Shown: positions 16,356 to 25,132, counted from the first letter of the stretch. The stretch: 49,649 bases of DNA from Natrialba taiwanensis DSM 12281 (GCF_000337595.1 NZ_AOIL01000068.1:6790-56438); one strand, 5' to 3'. Made by a program: numbers and translations. The notes: generated by a model from the sequence alone, not told the origin.

Positions 16356-17059
16356 GTCAAGCGTGTCATAGGTACTGTCACCAACCATCCAGATTGGTTG
16401 CTTGACGGCGAACGCGTCACGTATGACGCGCATCGCCGTCTCTTCTGGCGCTTGTTTGCTCTCGGTGAACTCGACAGCTATTGGGATCTTTTGGCCGGTC
16501 GAGACGATCGTACAGCCGTAGCCGTAGTAGTATTCATCATCGGTTGGATCGTAGCATTTTGATGCGTCTTGATCGGCAGGCATCGTCCTCACATTTGACG
16601 AATCGATGCAGTAGGTCAAGTCGAGCAGGCCGCGGCAGGCGGCCTGCTTGACGAGGTGGTCGAACACCTCGTCAACGATGTGTTCGAGATCGGTGAGGAA
16701 GCGATCGACCGCGTCTCTCGACGGCGGTCGATCGAACCCACAGCTCAGCCAGACAACCGTGTTCTGAAGCTCCCGCTCAACGGGGCGAATGCCGTAGATG
16801 TCCTTGTAGTAGCAATGGAGAAAGCCGCGCATCAGCTCAGGTGGTTCATGCTCTCGTGTTCGCCCCGTCTCCGCCGGGGCGAACACGTCGAACTCTTCAA
16901 GAAACTCGAAGGAGAGGTGCTCAAACAACGCTAACGTCTCTGTCTCCGCGACATTGAAGAACGAGTCTACCGAAGGATGATCTTGCAGGGTCGCTGGGCT
17001 CATACCACCTCAGCGTTCACCCTGCTCTTTGGTGTGCTAATCGTTCTATGATACCCTCT

Positions 17060-17235
17060 ATCACACGCTACCTGTAGCGCCGTTATTGTTTCTTCGTCGG
17101 AGTGTTCGATGGCCATAGTGCAGTCCCCGCGAGAGGCTACGCCGTGAACTCGCATGTAGGCACCGAGTGGGCGGCATGCACCCCCTGACTCGCGTGCAGT
17201 TGCTGCAACCGTCTATCGCTACGAGCCGTCACACG
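17060..17235. other. Short non-coding flank right of the insertion element
   Basis: No complete gene. On the minus strand ATG 17116 opens MAIEHSDEETITALQVACDR, which runs straight into the element end at 17059 and stops within it. Its acidic, helical look suggests the N terminus of a host gene interrupted by the insertion, but the rest of that gene is not found on the left side, in line with a flanking deletion. Confidence 0.35.
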
Positions 17236-18045
17236 TCACTCGCTTACCGATCCGAGCGTGAGCGGTCGCGACTCGCGTCGGTAGCGCTCGAACGCCGATT
17301 CCGCCCATTCGCACGTCGTCGGCACATCGGTATCGAGTAGCAGTTGCACCGCGCCGCTCCGTCGGTCGGCGCAGCTAACGGCGACGCGGTCGTCGAAGAG
17401 ACTGATGCCGTAGGGCGGCAGGTCGTCGTGCGCGCGGACCGTGAGATTCCCGCTTTCGAGCGGCCCGGCGCAGTGCTCCCCGTAGGTCGCGAGAATGGAG
17501 CGGGCGACGCTCGGCGGGTCGATGATCTCCGTCCGCATCCCGTCGAGAACTCGCTCTCGAAGCTCGTCCTTACAGGGTTCGAGCAGGGCGATATCGAACC
17601 CGACGAACCGAAATCGGTCGGTCTCTTCGAACAAGGATGCGAACCGGTTTACCGGACGGTACGGCGCATCGACCTCCGCAACTGTCACGACCGCGTCGGT
17701 CGCCATTTCGATGGTGAACCCGCTCCCCTCACTCGGGAGCCACTGCCAGGTGTCACGAAGCTTTCGCTCGGTTTCGAGCCGGTCGATCAACTCCCGCAGC
17801 CCCGCCGCGACGAACGCGCCCAACTGCGTCGTTTCGTACCGCTTGCCGGTCCGCCTGATCCAGTTGCGCTCTTCGAACGCCCGCAGCGTCCGCCCGACCG
17901 TGGACGACGACGCCCCCGTCTCCCTCCGAAGCGCAACTCGACTCCGAGGCCGGTCGGCCAGCGCATCGAGCACGGCCACGCGATGTTCCGACCGCGCGAG
18001 GAACTCGATGTCGTCGAGCGGCGTGCTCGTGGCTCTCGACATCAT
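17236..18045 (-). CDS. Haloarchaeal helix-turn-helix transcriptional regulator with ligand-type C-terminal domain (269 aa)
   Basis: Probable transcription factor. The N-terminal wHTH is clear: DDIEFLARSEHRVAVLDALADRPRSRVALRRETGASSSTVGRTLRAFEERNWIRR, in the ArsR-like form widespread in haloarchaea, followed by a middle and C-terminal region (RFRFVGFDIALLEPCKDEL, LPPYGISLFDDRVAVSC) seen in the FilR1-domain regulators. ATG 18045 is chosen as proteins of this group start shortly before the TPLDDIEFLARS motif; an ATG at 18150 would add 35 residues and cannot be excluded. It lies 157 bases downstream of the aminotransferase gene on the same strand. The ligand and targets are unknown. Confidence 0.82.
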   Translation of the reverse strand: MMSRATSTPLDDIEFLARSEHRVAVLDALADRPRSRVALRRETGASSSTVGRTLRAFEERNWIRRTGKRYETTQLGAFVAAGLRELIDRLETERKLRDTWQWLPSEGSGFTIEMATDAVVTVAEVDAPYRPVNRFASLFEETDRFRFVGFDIALLEPCKDELRERVLDGMRTEIIDPPSVARSILATYGEHCAGPLESGNLTVRAHDDLPPYGISLFDDRVAVSCADRRSGAVQLLLDTDVPTTCEWAESAFERYRRESRPLTLGSVSE

Positions 18046-18201
18046 GGTACTAATACGCACACGCTCGACATAGCTGTTCGGATCGCCAAGCGCACTTCGA
18101 ACACGCCGTCTCGCTGCCGGCGACTCAGGCTGCTCATCGTCTCCCGTCATCGACGAGCGACTGAACTCGTGTGAAAACGAACGATAGTCCCGTCCGGCAG
18201 G

Positions 18202-19350
18202 TTAGAGATACCCTTCCTCGGCGAGCCGTTCGATACCCTCCTCGAGTCGCTCTTCGCTCGCCGCGTAGGAGATGCGGGCGTAGCCGGGCGTCCCGAACGC
18301 GCTGCCGGGAACCGTTGCGACGTGGGCGTCCTCGAGCGCTCCCTCGCACCAGGCCTGATCGTCGTCGGCGACGGGAAGCATCATGTAGAACGCGCCGTCC
18401 GGAACCGCAACGTCGACATCGTGTTCGTCGAGCAAGTCGATGACGAGTTCACGTCGCTGGCCGAAGGCGTCGACCATCTGGGTGACGGCGTCGTCGGTGT
18501 GTTCGAGGGCTTCGACGCCGGCGTGTTGGACGAAGTTGACGGCCGACGACACGGAGTGGCTGTGGAGTTTGCCGGCCTGATCGATCAGGTCCTCGGGGCC
18601 GGCGAAGTAGCCGAGCCGCCAGCCGGTCATGGAGTAGGCCTTCGAGAAGCCGTTGACGGTGATGGTGCGATCGGCCATGCCGTCGAACGTTCCCAGACTG
18701 GTGGGTTCGACGCCGTAGGTAATCTCCTTGTAGATTTCGTCGGAGATGACGGTGATGTCGTGCTCGACGGCGAGGTCGCGGACGCCCTCGAGTGCGGCGT
18801 CCGTGTAGACGGCACCGGTCGGGTTCGACGGCGAGTTCACGATGAGCAGCTCGGTTTCGTCGGAGACGGCGGCCGCCAGGTCGTCGAGGGCGGGTTCGAG
18901 CTGGAAGTCGGAGTCGGAGAGGTCGACGCGGGTGAGGTCGCCGCCGGCCATCTTGACCATGGCCTCGTAGGAGACCCAGGCGGGGTCAAGCAGTGCGACC
19001 TCGTCGCCGTCCTGAATCAGGGCCTGGACGATCTCGTAGAGCGCCTGCTTCGCGCCGGGGGTGACGATGATCTCATCGGGGCCGTGGTCGAGGCCGTCAG
19101 CGGCGAGTTTGTCCGCGATGGCCTCGCGGAGTTCGAGGATGCCGGCGGAGGTCGTGTAGCCGGTGTGGCCGGCGTCCATTGCGTCCTGGCCGGCGTCGAC
19201 GATGTTCTGTGGCGTCGGGAAGTCGGGTTCGCCGACGGACAGATCGACGACGTCTGCGCCCTCTTGCTCGAGTTCGGTGGCGAGCGCGGAGATGGCGAGG
19301 GTTGCGGACGGTTCGACTCGGGTCAGGCGGTCGGTGAATTCCATGGTCAT
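18202..19350 (-). CDS. Class I/II PLP-dependent aminotransferase, aspartate aminotransferase-like (382 aa)
   Basis: Transfers amino groups between amino and keto acids with pyridoxal phosphate. Family marks: LSVGEPDFPTPQNIV near the N terminus, VTPGAKQALYEIV, NSPSNPTGAVY, ISDEIYKEITYG, the PLP-lysine motif TVNGFSKAYSMTGWRLGY, and a C-terminal RISYAASEERLEEGIERL with the substrate Arg. Length is normal. This family in haloarchaea covers aspartate and related aminotransferases, so the exact substrate is uncertain. The start may be at 19350 or 19344 (MEFTDRL). It lies 41 bases downstream of ribH on the same strand, so the two could share a transcript. Confidence 0.92.
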   Translation of the reverse strand: MTMEFTDRLTRVEPSATLAISALATELEQEGADVVDLSVGEPDFPTPQNIVDAGQDAMDAGHTGYTTSAGILELREAIADKLAADGLDHGPDEIIVTPGAKQALYEIVQALIQDGDEVALLDPAWVSYEAMVKMAGGDLTRVDLSDSDFQLEPALDDLAAAVSDETELLIVNSPSNPTGAVYTDAALEGVRDLAVEHDITVISDEIYKEITYGVEPTSLGTFDGMADRTITVNGFSKAYSMTGWRLGYFAGPEDLIDQAGKLHSHSVSSAVNFVQHAGVEALEHTDDAVTQMVDAFGQRRELVIDLLDEHDVDVAVPDGAFYMMLPVADDDQAWCEGALEDAHVATVPGSAFGTPGYARISYAASEERLEEGIERLAEEGYL

Positions 19351-19391
19351 TGCTGGAACTGAGTTCGATTTCGGGATGCGTCGTGGTCGTT

Positions 19392-19826
19392 TTAGTCGGT
19401 GGTACGCGACGGTGACTCGGGATCGGGTAGTTCGTCGACGAGATCGAGCGCGCTGTCGACTGCTTTCGCAGCGTTTTCGATGCGCTCGCGGGACTCGGCC
19501 GCGGACATGCCGGGGCCGGTGACGCCGAGTGTGACGGGAGTATCACGCTCGAGGCTCACGTCTGCGAGCCGCTGGGCGGTCGCGTCGGAGATAACCTGAT
19601 CGTGGTCGGTGTCGCCGGTGATGACGGTCCCGATGACGGCCACGGCGTCGACGGCCTCGAGTCGCGCGAGGCGGTCGGCGGCCAGCGGGGCGTCGTACAC
19701 CCCGGGGACGTGGACGATGTCGTGTACCTCGGCTCCCGCAGCCTGGGCTGCCTCCGCGGCTTCGTGCTCCATCTGCTCGGTGATCGGTCGATTGAACTCC
19801 GCGACCACCAGTCCGAGCGTGGTCAT
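19392..19826 (-). CDS. ribH: 6,7-dimethyl-8-ribityllumazine synthase (144 aa)
   Basis: Penultimate step of riboflavin synthesis, condensing the aminopyrimidine with dihydroxybutanone phosphate. The archaeal short form is seen: TLGLVVAEFNRPITEQM, the phosphate-binding HVPGVYDAPLAADRL, VDAVAVIGTVITGDTDHDQVI with the catalytic His nearby, and PVTLGVTGPGMSAAES. ATG 19826 is chosen because the family begins at this point and a TATA-like CTTTTAC lies about 24-31 bases upstream. It may be transcribed together with the downstream aminotransferase gene. Confidence 0.92.
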   Translation of the reverse strand: MTTLGLVVAEFNRPITEQMEHEAAEAAQAAGAEVHDIVHVPGVYDAPLAADRLARLEAVDAVAVIGTVITGDTDHDQVISDATAQRLADVSLERDTPVTLGVTGPGMSAAESRERIENAAKAVDSALDLVDELPDPESPSRTTD

Positions 19827-20048
19827 ACGCGAGCCGAGGTGAGCGGGCGTAAAAGAGGTACCGTTCTCGCCGAATGTATCCTCAAGTCGGAACCCGACGG
19901 TGTCGGCTGGCTTGCCGGGAAAGCGGACCGGCTCCATTATCGCCGGTAACGGACTCATATCTAGTGTTTCTGTACTGTTCAGTAAATGCCGCACAAGGGT
20001 TTAGGAGTACATATCGAGTAGATCCTGCTAGCGGTACTACCCACTACC

Positions 20049-21314
20049 ATGAGTGCAAGTCCACACCAGAATCTGGCCATTATCGGCCACGTCGACCACG
20101 GAAAGAGTACGCTCGTCGGGCGACTCCTCTACGAGACGGGGAGCATCCCTGAGCACGTCATCGAACAGCACCGCGAGGAGGCCGAAGAGAAGGGCAAGGG
20201 CGGCTTCGAGTTCGCCTACGTGATGGACAATCTCGCCGAGGAGCGCGAACGCGGCGTCACCATCGACATCGCCCACCAGGAGTTCTCGACGGACGAGTAC
20301 GACTTTACCATCGTCGACACGCCGGGCCACCGCGACTTCGTCAAGAACATGATCACGGGCGCGTCCCAGGCGGACCACGCCGTTCTCGTCGTCGCCGCCG
20401 ACGACGGCGTCGCGCCCCAGACCCAGGAACACGTTTTCCTTGCACGAACGCTCGGCATCGACGAACTCATCGTCGCCGTCAACAAGATGGACGTCGTCGA
20501 CTACGAGGAATCCACCTACGACGAGGTCGTCGAGGAGGTTACCCAACTGCTCAATCAGGTGCAGTTCAACACCGAAGACGCCTCGTTCATTCCCGTCTCG
20601 GCGTTCGAAGGTGACAACGTCGCGGACGTCTCCGATAACACGCCGTGGTACGAGGGTGAAACCATTCTCGAGGCCCTCAACACGCTGCCGGAGCCGGAGC
20701 CGCCGACGGATGCACCGCTTCGCCTGCCGATCCAGGACGTGTACACGATCTCGGGTATCGGTACCGTCCCGGTCGGCCGCATCGAAACCGGCGTCATGAA
20801 CACCGGCGACACCGTTTCCTTCCAGCCCAGCGACGTGGGCGGCGAAGTAAAGACGATCGAGATGCACCACGAGGAAGTGCCGAAGGCCGAACCCGGCGAT
20901 AACGTCGGGTTCAACGTCCGCGGCATCGGCAAGGACGACATCCGCCGCGGCGATGTCTGCGGTCCGGCCGACGATCCGCCGAGCGTCGCCGAGACCTTCC
21001 AGGCCCAGATCGTCGTCATGCAGCACCCGTCCGTGATCACGGCCGGCTACACGCCGGTCTTCCACGCCCACACGGCACAGGTCGCCTGCACGATCGAATC
21101 CATCGATCAGAAGATCGACTCCTCGAGCGGCGAAGTTGCCGAGGAAGACCCCGACTTCATCCAGTCGGGCGACGCTGCTGTGGTCACCATCCGACCCCAG
21201 AAGCCCCTCAGCATCGAACCGTCTAGCGAAATCCCCGAACTCGGGAGCTTCGCCATCCGCGACATGGGCCAGACCATCGCGGCCGGCAAGGTCCTCGACG
21301 TCAACGAGAAATAA
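20049..21314 (+). CDS. tuf: Translation elongation factor 1-alpha (EF-1A), outside any ribosomal-protein cluster (421 aa)
   Basis: GTPase that brings aminoacyl-tRNA to the ribosome. All GTPase motifs are intact: G1 GHVDHGKS at 13-20, the switch I region [11 protein letters not shown]3 DTPGH (the second residue differs from the usual DAPGH or DCPGH), and G4 NKMD. Domains 2 and 3 follow ([52 protein letters not shown]). Start ATG 20049. In most haloarchaea the EF-1A gene is followed by rpsJ; here no ribosomal gene is adjacent. It is therefore a relocated copy or a second copy. A TATA-like TTTAGGAG lies some 45 bases upstream, which implies a short leader. Confidence 0.94.
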   Translation: MSASPHQNLAIIGHVDHGKSTLVGRLLYETGSIPEHVIEQHREEAEEKGKGGFEFAYVMDNLAEERERGVTIDIAHQEFSTDEYDFTIVDTPGHRDFVKNMITGASQADHAVLVVAADDGVAPQTQEHVFLARTLGIDELIVAVNKMDVVDYEESTYDEVVEEVTQLLNQVQFNTEDASFIPVSAFEGDNVADVSDNTPWYEGETILEALNTLPEPEPPTDAPLRLPIQDVYTISGIGTVPVGRIETGVMNTGDTVSFQPSDVGGEVKTIEMHHEEVPKAEPGDNVGFNVRGIGKDDIRRGDVCGPADDPPSVAETFQAQIVVMQHPSVITAGYTPVFHAHTAQVACTIESIDQKIDSSSGEVAEEDPDFIQSGDAAVVTIRPQKPLSIEPSSEIPELGSFAIRDMGQTIAAGKVLDVNEK

Positions 21315-21403
21315 CGAGCATCGGAAATCCGATTTCGTTGTTCGGAATCGAGTTCGAAACTGAAACGACCACTCTGGTACTACAGCTTCGAACTGAACAC
21401 CCC

Positions 21404-21708
21404 CTATAATTCCGCATCGCAGTACTTGCATATTATTTGCTCCGGGTCGTTCGGCGCTCCATACGCAGGGCAATTTTTCACTGGCGGAGCAGAACTCTGC
21501 GTGTGATTCTTCCGTCTCTGCTCCCGATCCACTTGAAGGATCCGATGGCGAGTAACACCCCAAAAAATAGCCATCCAATGGGCCCCATACCAACGAACCC
21601 TTGGAAAAGCAACCAGATGACGAAGAGAAGGCCGATAACTTGGAGGGCGTCTCGGAGCGACATACAAACGGCTTCTTTCAGTGCGGGAAACGCCTTCTTA
21701 TCAGACAC
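21404..21708 (-). pseudogene. Small membrane protein with C-terminal zinc ribbon, frameshifted
   Basis: From GTG 21708 a frame encodes SDKKAFPALKEAVCMSLRD, two membrane segments (VIGLLFVIWLLFQGF and IGWLFFGVLLAIGSF) and ends at 21478. In the next frame, from about 21530 down to the stop at 21404, the sequence reads DREQRRKNHTQSSAPPVKNCP, then GAPNDPEQIICKYCDAEL, which is a typical C-terminal zinc ribbon. A single one-base deletion near 21510-21535 would explain the split. One ligand is also changed: CPAYG where CPxCG is expected. So it is most likely a decayed gene. A TATA-like AGTTTAATT sits 18-27 bases before the start. Confidence 0.65.
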
Positions 21709-22011
21709 ACATCACTCGTCCCCGGAATTAAACTAGACGAGCCATGCTACCGTGATACCTGTGTCACCTGTACTGAACGCGAGTTCACGGAAGCGTCTAC
21801 AGGCGGCGCAGGCCGAGTGCTTCGGAGTCGTTCGGAAATCGAAGATTTTCGTGATGACGAGACACAACGGTCTCGAATCACTTGACCCTGAGACGGTTCA
21901 CAGACCGAGATTGCGCGCCGAGCCGCTGATACTCACGGGAAACCGCGTTCGATCCGCTGCCTCGAGAACTCGTAACGTCGTAACTGCCCGAACTCGATCG
22001 TTCGGAATCGC
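21709..22011. other. Intergenic stretch without a recognised gene
   Basis: About 300 bases between the decayed zinc-ribbon gene and the ABC permease stop. It carries the TATA-like box of the former near 21726-21734. A plus-strand frame here has cysteines (TCVTCTERE) but no convincing start or fold. I see nothing else. Confidence 0.4.
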
Positions 22012-22788
22012 TCAGTAGTGGCCCATCACGCCGCGGTCGCGAGTTCGCTCGACCAGGGACAGAAAGACGAGGTAGCCGCCGACGAGGTAGACGGTGCTGT
22101 TGACGAGCAGTGCTGCGAGTTCGGATATAGGGAACTGCCAGAGACTCGTTCCCGCGGTCATCGAACGGATGATGAGGGAACTGCCGGGGCTGATCGGGAG
22201 CAACGCGAGGGTGGGGCCCCGGAGCGCGCCGGGTGCGGCGATCAGGCCGGCAAAGCCAAAGCGAAGCAGTTGCTGGACGTTTTCGAGCCGTTTGTAGAGC
22301 AGGGAGAGACCGGCCACAACGTAGCCGATGCCGATCGCCGGGAGGATCGTCACGACGAGCAGCGGGACGATAGTGAGGAGTTCGATCGAGAGCGTCCGCC
22401 CGGTCGTGACGATCATCGCGGCAAGGAGGGAAAGCGCGAGACCGCTACTGAGGACGACGTTGAACACTGCTTCGACGGACAGGATGCGACCGATGCCGGC
22501 GGGCGAGAGATACAACTGTTCGAGCGTCCCCCATTGAGCCTCTCGCATGACGCTCCCGGCGACATCGAAGTAGGCTGCGCTGGTGGCGAGAAAGAGGAAG
22601 AACCCAACGACGGTGATATCGAGCGCACCGTCGGTGTTCGCCCCGCCGATCGAGCGGCCGCCGAGAAAAACCAGTGCGAACGTCGCATACATGGTGAACA
22701 CCCGGAGTGCCGTGTTCATCCAGTATCGCCTGAGAAGGACGAGTCGTTTTTCCACGACGGCGGCGACGAGTCTAGACGGATTAGTCAT
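22012..22788 (-). CDS. ABC-2 type exporter, permease subunit (258 aa)
   Basis: Membrane half of an ABC exporter. Six hydrophobic segments are seen, among them VFTMYATFALVFLGG, ITVVGFFLFLATSAAYFDV, VVLSSGLALSLLAAMIV, LLTIVPLLVVTILPAIGIGY and LAALLVNSTVYLVGGYLVFL, with the coupling-type segment EAQWGTLEQLYLSP between TM2 and TM3, characteristic of ABC-2 transporters. ATG 22788 (MTNPSR) overlaps the last eight bases of the ATPase gene, so the two are translationally coupled. Substrate unknown; similar haloarchaeal pairs are annotated as multidrug or antibiotic exporters. Confidence 0.9.
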   Translation of the reverse strand: MTNPSRLVAAVVEKRLVLLRRYWMNTALRVFTMYATFALVFLGGRSIGGANTDGALDITVVGFFLFLATSAAYFDVAGSVMREAQWGTLEQLYLSPAGIGRILSVEAVFNVVLSSGLALSLLAAMIVTTGRTLSIELLTIVPLLVVTILPAIGIGYVVAGLSLLYKRLENVQQLLRFGFAGLIAAPGALRGPTLALLPISPGSSLIIRSMTAGTSLWQFPISELAALLVNSTVYLVGGYLVFLSLVERTRDRGVMGHY

Positions 22789-23821
22789 CACTGGCCACCC
22801 GCTCGGTTTCGATAATGCGCAGGAACACCGATTCGAGGTCCGGTTCGAGTGATTCGACCGAGACGAACGTCGTCCCGGAGGTTCGAAGGACGGCCATCAA
22901 CTCGTAGAACTCGTTTCCCTGTACGTGGGTCGCATCGAACTGGTGCGTAACGGTCTCCCCGTCGCCGCGGGTCGTCCACGCTGTCGCGCCAAACCGTTCC
23001 TCGAGTTCAGTCCGAACGCCGTTCGATAACTGGCCGTCGACGGTCACGCGAACGACGCGCGTCTGAAACAGGTCGAGGAGGGTATCGACCGATTCATCAG
23101 CCAGAACCGTCCCCTCGTTCAGGATGATAACCCGGTCGCACAGGGCCTCGATCACCTGCATGTCGTGACTCGAAACGAGGACTGTCCGCCCCTCCTGTGT
23201 TGCCAGTCGTCGGAGTTCCCGGCGGAGTTCGAACGAACTCTCGACATCGAGGCCAAGCGTGGGCTCATCGAGAACGACGATGGGGGTCTCTCGAACGAGG
23301 GTGCACGCCAGCGAGGCTTTCTGCTTCTGTCCGCGAGAGAGTTCGTTGACCGGGTCGTCGGCCCGGTCAGCGAGACCGACCTGTTCGAGCAGGCGATCGA
23401 TTCGGTTGGGATCGGCGGGCTGGCCGCCGATTCGGGCGAAAAACCGGATGTTTTCGCGAACGGTAAGCCGCCAGTAGATGTTCCGGGCCCCTTCGAGCAT
23501 CGCGGCGACGGACTGGGAGGCACCAGTCGGCGATTCAGTGGCGGAGACACCGTTAATGCGTGCTGTCCCGCTGGTCGGACGGATTAGTCCAAGGAGCAAC
23601 TTGATCGTCGTCGTCTTGCCGGCCCCGTTCGGTCCGAGCAGTCCGACGACGGATCCCGTTTCGACAGTGAATGAGATGTCGTCGACTGCAGTGGTCGTCC
23701 CCGCGTCGGTCTCGTAGGTCTTCCGCAGCGAATCGACCGTCAGTATCGGCTCTGACCGATCGCTGGCGACCGCCTCCGTTCCATCGGACCGTTGTCCCAG
23801 CACACGACCATCCGAAATCAT
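22781..23821 (-). CDS. ABC-2 type exporter, ATP-binding subunit (346 aa)
   Basis: Cytoplasmic ATPase paired with the downstream permease. Walker A GPNGAGKT at 63-70, the Q loop AAMLEGARNIYWRLTVREN, the signature LSRGQKQKASLA, Walker B IVVLDEPTLGLD and the H loop VSSHDM are all present, so it should be active. After the 215-residue ATPase domain come about 100 residues (RVVRVTVDGQLSNGV onward) of the kind found at the C terminus of ABC-2 ATPases. The N-terminal 25 residues are poorly conserved-looking and disordered. Leaderless start at ATG 23821 with a TATA-like box 25-33 bases upstream. Confidence 0.93.
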   Translation of the reverse strand: MISDGRVLGQRSDGTEAVASDRSEPILTVDSLRKTYETDAGTTTAVDDISFTVETGSVVGLLGPNGAGKTTTIKLLLGLIRPTSGTARINGVSATESPTGASQSVAAMLEGARNIYWRLTVRENIRFFARIGGQPADPNRIDRLLEQVGLADRADDPVNELSRGQKQKASLACTLVRETPIVVLDEPTLGLDVESSFELRRELRRLATQEGRTVLVSSHDMQVIEALCDRVIILNEGTVLADESVDTLLDLFQTRVVRVTVDGQLSNGVRTELEERFGATAWTTRGDGETVTHQFDATHVQGNEFYELMAVLRTSGTTFVSVESLEPDLESVFLRIIETERVASDD

Positions 23822-23845
23822 GTATTACTATACCAACACCACCCA

Positions 23846-23854
23846 GGATATACC
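23846..23854 (-). promoter_or_regulatory. TATA-like box of the ABC exporter operon
   Basis: GGTATATCC on the minus strand, 25-33 bases upstream of the ATPase ATG at 23821. It is the palindromic-looking, best-matched TATA element in the interval shared with the divergent purK promoter. Confidence 0.5.
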
Positions 23855-23920
23855 TTCGGATTCTTCGATGAATAATACTCGCTTGAACGCCGTCTGACGC
23901 ACTCGCTCACCGATTGCCAA

Positions 23921-23928
23921 TTCTTAAG
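23921..23928 (+). promoter_or_regulatory. TATA-like box of purKE
   Basis: TTCTTAAG, 26-33 bases before the purK ATG at 23954, fits a leaderless transcript of the two purine genes. Confidence 0.5.
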
Positions 23929-23953
23929 CGGGGCCCCCGTCAATGCCCGCCTA

Positions 23954-25117
23954 ATGACGACGTTACAGACCCCAGGACCAACGATCGGCGTCGTCGGCGG
24001 CGGCCAACTCGGGCGCATGCTCGCGGAGGCAGCGGCACCGCTCGGCGTCGAGGTCGTCGTCCTCGATCCGACAGCCGACTGCCCGGCCGCACCGGTCGCT
24101 CGCGACCAGATCGTCGCCGACTTCGGCGACGAAGCCGGCATCCGCGAACTCGCCGCTCGCGCCGACGTGCTCACCTTCGAAATCGAACTCGCCGACCAGG
24201 ACGTTTTAGAGCGCGTCAGCGAGGACTCCGGCACACCGGTCCACCCCAAGCCAGCAACGCTCGAGACGATCCACGACAAACTCGTCCAGAAACGTGAACT
24301 CGAGGACGCGGGCGTTCCCGTCCCGCCGTTTCGCAAGGTTATGGACGCCGCCGACATCTGCGCTGCGATCGACGACTACGGCGCGCCGGTCATGCTCAAG
24401 GCTCGAACCGGCGGCTACGACGGCCGCGGGAACGTTCCAGTCGAGTCCAAAGCGGACGCCGAGGCCGCACTCGACTCCGTCGCCGGCCCCGCCATGGTCG
24501 AGGCCTTCGTCGAGTTCGAGCGCGAAATTTCGATCATCGCGGTCAAAAGCAAGAACGAAATCGCGACGTTCCCGATCGGCGAGAACGTCCACGAGGACGA
24601 GATTCTGCGGGAGACGATCGTGCCGGCAGGCTCCTCCGACGCGGTTGCAGAACGCGCTCGCGAAGTCGCTTCGGATGTCCTCGACGTGATGGAGGGCCGC
24701 GGCGTCTACGGCATCGAATTGTTCGAAACGAGCGACGGCGAGATCCTGCTCAACGAAATCGCCCCGCGCCCGCACAACTCCGGCCACTGGACCATCGAGG
24801 GCGCACAGAGTTCGCAGTTCGAACAGCACGCGCGGGCGGTTCTGGGGTGGCCCCTCGCCGCGACCGATCTCCGCTCGCCGACGGTGTCGATGAACCTGCT
24901 CGGTGACGTCGAGGAGTCCCAGTCTGCGACGTTGCACCACGCAGATCGGATTCTCGAGATGCCGGGTGCGGCCCTCCACTGGTACGGCAAGCGAGAGGCG
25001 CGGCCCCTGCGAAAACTGGGTCACGTGACGCTGTCCGGACGCGACGGCGAGACAACCGATGAATTACTCGAGACCGCGCGCGAACTCAAGCGGTCCGTTA
25101 CGTTCACGTCGGAGTGA
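23954..25117 (+). CDS. purK: N5-carboxyaminoimidazole ribonucleotide synthase (387 aa)
   Basis: ATP-grasp enzyme that carboxylates AIR with bicarbonate in purine synthesis. Motifs: the nucleotide-fold start TIGVVGGGQLGRMLAEAA, the ATP-grasp residues LKARTGGYDGRGN, FVEFEREISIIAVKS, and the metal site GVYGIELFETSDGEILLNEIAPRPHNSGH, here quoted in parts: GIELF, LLNEIAPRPHNSGHWT. Length is normal for the family. ATG 23954 has a TATA-like box at the usual distance. purE follows after 15 bases, so both steps of the two-enzyme carboxylation are encoded in one operon. Confidence 0.95.
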   Translation: MTTLQTPGPTIGVVGGGQLGRMLAEAAAPLGVEVVVLDPTADCPAAPVARDQIVADFGDEAGIRELAARADVLTFEIELADQDVLERVSEDSGTPVHPKPATLETIHDKLVQKRELEDAGVPVPPFRKVMDAADICAAIDDYGAPVMLKARTGGYDGRGNVPVESKADAEAALDSVAGPAMVEAFVEFEREISIIAVKSKNEIATFPIGENVHEDEILRETIVPAGSSDAVAERAREVASDVLDVMEGRGVYGIELFETSDGEILLNEIAPRPHNSGHWTIEGAQSSQFEQHARAVLGWPLAATDLRSPTVSMNLLGDVEESQSATLHHADRILEMPGAALHWYGKREARPLRKLGHVTLSGRDGETTDELLETARELKRSVTFTSE

Positions 25118-25132
25118 CCGCCACTACCTACT

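Larger units (their letters stand above)
15989..17003 (-). pseudogene. DDE transposase of the ISH11-like element (two frameshifts, micro-inversion)
   Basis: From ATG 17003 the frame is intact for about 230 residues: MSPATLQDHPSVDSFF, then FEFLEEFDVFAPAETGRTRE, LLDLTYCIDSSNVRTMPADQD with the first catalytic Asp region, and GYGCTIVSTGQKIPIAVEFT. After VVVPVA a one-base loss near 16313 moves the protein to the frame SYNARNADDPKDIEYRVEDRIE and TYNRPTGVERTNESVKDCGLG. A one-base gain near 16094 then moves it to LCLRLVVAITNYERGDNPGS. The segment at 16320-16355 is inverted, turning an expected HDHLLAAG into HDPCGQQ. The protein cannot be made whole, so the element is immobile unless helped in trans. 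Confidence 0.88.
15989..17059 (-). mobile_element. ISH11-like insertion sequence, 1071 bp, decayed
   Basis: The ends are inverted repeats: AGAGGGTGTCATAGAACG at the left (15989-16006) and AGAGGGTATCATAGAACG on the minus strand at the right (17042-17059), 17 of 18 identical. Length is close to the roughly 1.07 kb of ISH11 as I remember it. It abuts the truncated IS4-type gene on the left. No target duplication is seen: the seven bases outside the ends are CACAAGC and ATCACAC. The transposase inside is broken by two frameshifts and a micro-inversion. The exact IS name is an inference; a DDE transposase IS is certain. Confidence 0.85.

Noticed and set aside
13940-17235. A defence island or genomic island with cargo genes
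   Set aside because: Apart from the 57-residue protein, only dead transposase genes and non-coding DNA are present; no integrase, attachment repeats, toxin-antitoxin pair or nuclease is seen.
20037-21593. Long minus-strand frame opposite the EF-1 alpha gene
   Set aside because: It is the mirror of a strongly conserved gene and shows no domain; antisense frames are common where codon bias is strong.
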